Assembly: GCF_024297145.1 (NCBI RefSeq)
Contig: NZ_JANCTC010000011.1
Coordinates: 93,866 to 157,865, forward strand
Source of the DNA: Mesorhizobium sp. LMG 17147
GTDB taxonomy: Bacteria; Pseudomonadota; Alphaproteobacteria; Rhizobiales; Rhizobiaceae
Reading direction: 5' to 3'
DNA: 64,000 nt
The notes beneath the pieces were generated by a model, which was not told the DNA's origin, did no database searches, and saw only the letters and a list, made by a program, of their open reading frames with translations. The translations under genes and the position numbers were made by a program. Positions 61,007 to 64,000 of this stretch are shown here, piece after piece (the first letter of the stretch is position 1; each line of letters begins with the position of its first letter).

Positions 61007-63024
61007 GCGAGCACCTCTTCACGATGCTCGCGGTCGATATCGATGCTGAGCTTGAGCGTGCGAGCCCCACTTGGACGGCTCGCGATAAATTGCCGATGGA
61101 GAAGCTGCGTCGACAGCACTCCGACCAGCGCCATATTGTCGGAGTTGGACAGGTCGCCGCCGCCGGCGCTGGCTTGGCACTTGCTCAGGAGCCGGGTAAC
61201 CGATTTGGGATCGAAGACGTTCGCTTCGCGCAGCGCCGCCTCCGAAAGTGCTTCGCGAATGTAGGCCGGAGCGCCATCTGCGACGAAGCAAAGCGCGTTG
61301 GGGGCCCGGTAAGGCTGTTTCTTGCGGGTGACGATTTCCGACGGCACGATAGGTTGCGCCACACGTTTCAGCACATGCTTTTCGTCGAGCACGCGCAGCT
61401 TGTAGGCGGCCGGAAGCGAATTCGCGAGCCTCACGAGTTCATGGTCGAGGAACGGGAAGCGCCCCTCGACGGAATGAGCCATGAGCATCCTGTCCCCTTG
61501 TGAGGACAGCAGGTAGCCCGACATCAGCGTCTGGATCTCGATATACTGGTCCTGCGCAAGAGAGCCCCATCGCGAAAACTCCGGCGGCAGGCGGGCAAGC
61601 AGCTCGGACACGGCGTTATGGCGCTCCGTTTGGGCGCGCATGTCTGGCGAAAACAGCCGCTTGATGGCGCTCGTGGTACGCCAGCGCGTGCCATGCGCAA
61701 AACCAGGCGCATCACAGGCATGGATGTCGCGCCCGAAGAACTGGCGTGCCATCGCTTGCTGCTGTACCGGCGAGCGGCTGAGATAGGGATAGAGGCGCTC
61801 CAGCAAACGGGAGCGTCGCTTCGAGGCGGGCTGGCGTCCCCAGAAGCGGCGGACCTTGCCTTCGCGGAACAAATCGTAGCCGGCGAACATTTCGTCGGCC
61901 CCTTCGCCGGTCAGCACGACCTTGATGCCATGCTGGCGCACCAGTCTCGAGAGCAGGAACAGCGGCGCCGGCGCGGTTCTTAGGATTGGCCGCTCGGCAT
62001 GGTAGATCACCTCAGGGAAGATGCCAGCGATATCGCTGCGCGAAACAACCACCTCATGATGGTCACTGCCGGCCGCGCCGCCAATCAGGCGCTGGAAATA
62101 CGTCTCATCATATTCGGCGTCGGCAAAACGCAGCGAGAAAGTCTGGAAGCGCTCGCCCGCGAAGCGTCTCCCCAGCGTGGCGACTAGTGAGCTGTCGAGC
62201 CCGCCGGATAAATAGCAGCCAACCGGCACGTCGGCGCGTACTATCCTGAGCGCCGTCGCGGCCTCCAGGGCGCTGCGCACTTCCTCCACCGCGTCATCAA
62301 GCGAGCCGCTGAATTCATCATCGCCAGGCCCGTCAAACTCTGGATAGGCAGGCTTCCAAAAAGCCCGCTCGCGAACGACGCCGCGGTCATAAATGCGGAC
62401 GTGCCCAGGCGTGAGTTCGCTTACTCCTCCAAACACGCCTTGTGGCGGCGCGACAGTCCAAAGAGTAAAAGTCTGATCGATGCCGGCTGGATCGAACGCG
62501 CGGGGTATGTCCGCATCGGCCGCGAAAATGGCCTTCACCTCGCTGGCGAAGTAAAGCCGTCCGCCATGCTCGCAAAAGTGCAGCGGGCAGATGCCGAACC
62601 GATCCCGCGACAAGACGAGACGACCAGCCACGGAGTCCCAGATGGCGACTGCCCACTGCCCATTCATTCGCTCGAAAGCGGCCTCGCCCCAGGCATGATA
62701 AGCATGGACGATGACCTCGGTGTCGCTGCGTGTGCGGAAGCGATAACCGAGCGCGGCCAGGTCTTGTCGCAGCTCGACGTAATTGAAGATTTCGCCGTTG
62801 AAGACGATCCACATCGTGTCGCCCGCGCCGGCGAGTGGCTGCTGGCCGCTCGCGAGATCGATGACGGACAGGCGGGCATGCGCCAATCCCGCACGTCTGT
62901 CCCGGTAAAGGCCGCGCTCGTCCGGGCCGCGATGCGCCAACGCGCCCACCATGCGCATCAGCGCATCCCGGGAAGGGGGAGCCGCGGCGCCGCTCAGCGA
63001 CACAATTCCGGCGATGCCGCACAT
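61003..63024 (-). CDS. asparagine synthetase (glutamine-hydrolysing)-like, second copy
   Basis: 673 residues. Glutaminase Cys 2 (MCGIAGIV), GALAHRGPDERG; synthetase PP-loop SGGLDSSLV and LTGEGADEMFAGYDLF. It is distant from the copy at 38211 and is closest in layout to amidotransferases found with acyl-AMP ligases and carrier proteins. Expected to amidate a carboxyl group. Stop overlaps the ligase start by 3 bases. Starts 3 bases after the NAD synthetase stop, so the unit is continuous. Confidence 0.88.
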   Translation of the reverse strand: MCGIAGIVSLSGAAAPPSRDALMRMVGALAHRGPDERGLYRDRRAGLAHARLSVIDLASGQQPLAGAGDTMWIVFNGEIFNYVELRQDLAALGYRFRTRSDTEVIVHAYHAWGEAAFERMNGQWAVAIWDSVAGRLVLSRDRFGICPLHFCEHGGRLYFASEVKAIFAADADIPRAFDPAGIDQTFTLWTVAPPQGVFGGVSELTPGHVRIYDRGVVRERAFWKPAYPEFDGPGDDEFSGSLDDAVEEVRSALEAATALRIVRADVPVGCYLSGGLDSSLVATLGRRFAGERFQTFSLRFADAEYDETYFQRLIGGAAGSDHHEVVVSRSDIAGIFPEVIYHAERPILRTAPAPLFLLSRLVRQHGIKVVLTGEGADEMFAGYDLFREGKVRRFWGRQPASKRRSRLLERLYPYLSRSPVQQQAMARQFFGRDIHACDAPGFAHGTRWRTTSAIKRLFSPDMRAQTERHNAVSELLARLPPEFSRWGSLAQDQYIEIQTLMSGYLLSSQGDRMLMAHSVEGRFPFLDHELVRLANSLPAAYKLRVLDEKHVLKRVAQPIVPSEIVTRKKQPYRAPNALCFVADGAPAYIREALSEAALREANVFDPKSVTRLLSKCQASAGGGDLSNSDNMALVGVLSTQLLHRQFIASRPSGARTLKLSIDIDREHREEVLA

Positions 63025-63027
63025 CGC

Positions 63028-64000
63028 CTAGCCCTCGCCCATTGAAGAGGACACCAACGGCCGCGCGTGAAGATAACGTGCGGCGCGCCGCTTGCTATCG
63101 ATATCCTTGAAAACCTTCTGGACCTGCGCCTCGGTGAGGCCGGTTGCCTGAGCGATCTCTCCGTCGGCTATCCCGTGGTTCAAGCCGTAGAGGCACAGAT
63201 CCATCAAATAATAAGGCAGCGCGAAGTAGAACTCCTCCTGACTCTGCGGCATCGAGAAGGTGTCCGTGGTGGGCGGTCTTCGCCGGACCTCTTCCTCCAC
63301 CCCAAGATATTCGGCCAATTGATAGACCTGGGTCTTGTAGAGGTGGACGATTGGCATCAGGTCGGCAATTCCGTCGCCTTGCTTGACGAAGAAGCCCTGG
63401 TCGTACTCCAGGCGGTTCGGCGTGCCCGCTACCGCGTAGTTGAGGCGGTCGGCATGGTAGTATTCGGTCATCTTGCGCAGGCGCTGCTTGTAATTGGTTG
63501 CCGCGACGATCTGCAGATAGGCTGCCGACGGCAGACGCACCGTGTCGGTCCTGCCCTCGGGATCCTGAACCGTGAGGCGCGTGATGTTGAGACCGTTGCT
63601 CTCGAGAACCGAGGCGAGCACCAGCTTGCATTTCCAGCCGTCCCCATATTCGGGAACGACAGTCTTGATTGCTTCGGTCTGCCGTCTGTAGGCGCCGATC
63701 GCTTCGAGGGCCGGCGTTATGTCCTCCAGGACCGTATCGATACCAAGCTGCGCGGCGACGGTGCGGCCGAGCCTTAGCGAGTCGCCGGAGGAATGGCGCT
63801 CCGGCATGAATATCCCGAGGACCTTGTCTTTTCCAAAGGCGCGAACACACAACGCCGCGACGACTGAGCTGTCGATGCCGCCTGAGAGGCCGACAACCAC
63901 CCCTCGACGTCGCAGCGTGCCAAAGACTTGCTGGCGCAAGATCTGGACGATGCGATCGACTTCCGCGCCAGCGTCGAGCACCAGGGCGTCCTTGCCGAAT
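63028..64000 (-). CDS. NAD synthetase-like protein, 5' end outside the window
   Basis: The reading frame is open to base 64000 (codons before the GTG at 63981 read FGKDALVLDAGAE as in the family), so the start lies beyond the window. Visible part about 323 residues: ATP loop VVGLSGGIDSSVVAAL, LASVLESNGLNIT..., GTPNRLEYDQGFFVKQGDGIADL and PIVHLYKTQVYQL of NadE. Canonical role: ATP-dependent amidation of nicotinic acid adenine dinucleotide. Coupling to an asparagine synthetase-like gene, acyl ligase and ACP suggests a specialised amidation role; housekeeping NadE cannot be excluded. Confidence 0.82.
   Translation of the reverse strand, partial: FGKDALVLDAGAEVDRIVQILRQQVFGTLRRRGVVVGLSGGIDSSVVAALCVRAFGKDKVLGIFMPERHSSGDSLRLGRTVAAQLGIDTVLEDITPALEAIGAYRRQTEAIKTVVPEYGDGWKCKLVLASVLESNGLNITRLTVQDPEGRTDTVRLPSAAYLQIVAATNYKQRLRKMTEYYHADRLNYAVAGTPNRLEYDQGFFVKQGDGIADLMPIVHLYKTQVYQLAEYLGVEEEVRRRPPTTDTFSMPQSQEEFYFALPYYLMDLCLYGLNHGIADGEIAQATGLTEAQVQKVFKDIDSKRRAARYLHARPLVSSSMGEG

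Overview
The window looks like chromosome of a GC-rich alphaproteobacterium of the order Rhizobiales, most like Mesorhizobium or a close relative. Pointers are tandem DUF982 proteins, a DUF1127 peptide, an HWE-type histidine kinase, a PrsDE-like type I secretion pair, an ExoF/ExoP-type exopolysaccharide locus and many ATGA-coupled operons. This is an inference from gene content; no rRNA or tRNA gene was seen.

Layout. (1) 1-6.9 kb is a worn accessory region: the 3' part of a CocE-like hydrolase, remnants of an AraC regulator, a possible integrase and a multicopper oxidase, two DUF982 genes, a long hairpin element, a DUF1326-DUF2182 pair, and a frameshifted TetR gene facing a methyltransferase with a perfect palindrome between them. 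(2) 6.8-12.2 kb (minus) is an envelope copper/thiol operon: Cys-rich exported protein, Met-rich multicopper oxidase (frameshifted), DUF411, TlpA-like, SCO1, DsbA and a CCC-motif protein. (3) 12.3-15.1 kb is a sulfide/persulfide module: ArsR-rhodanese fusion opposite a persulfide-dioxygenase-like hydrolase and an MFS carrier. (4) 15.0-16.5 kb holds an AraC-type membrane fragment, a broken kup 3' end and an outer-membrane protein. (5) 16.7-24.8 kb (minus) is one tightly coupled eight-gene operon: a BMP-type (purine nucleoside/base) ABC importer, a guanine/8-oxoguanine-deaminase-like amidohydrolase, a GST-like protein, a Rieske-type oxygenase that has lost its Rieske ligands, and a separate small Rieske protein. 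The set resembles NdmC/NdmE-type purine N-demethylases and is the most interesting system here. (6) 25-27.9 kb has an acylphosphatase-like gene, a LysR regulator, DUF1127 and an aldo/keto reductase. (7) 28-57.9 kb is a large exopolysaccharide locus, 57.9-64 kb an associated ACP / acyl-AMP ligase / asparagine-synthetase-like / NAD-synthetase operon.

How the genes fit together. In the polysaccharide locus a nucleotidyltransferase, a DegT aminotransferase, a LegB-like 4,6-dehydratase and a PssA-type initiating transferase form one plus-strand run that could make and load a 4-amino-4,6-dideoxyhexose. A glycosyltransferase, Wzy, Wzx, a PCP/ExoP-like protein and an ExoF-like export protein would extend, flip, polymerise and export the chain; a UDP-glucuronate-4-epimerase-like enzyme supplies galacturonate, and AsnB-like and acyltransferase-3 proteins could decorate it. 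A LuxR regulator, an HWE sensor kinase and a response regulator sit inside the locus. A PrsDE-like type I transporter next to it is a natural exporter for the repeat-rich glycosidase-like protein at 28.0-29.9 kb.

Several genes are broken by single frameshifts (TetR, two multicopper oxidases, kup). Without raw reads I cannot separate real decay from assembly error.
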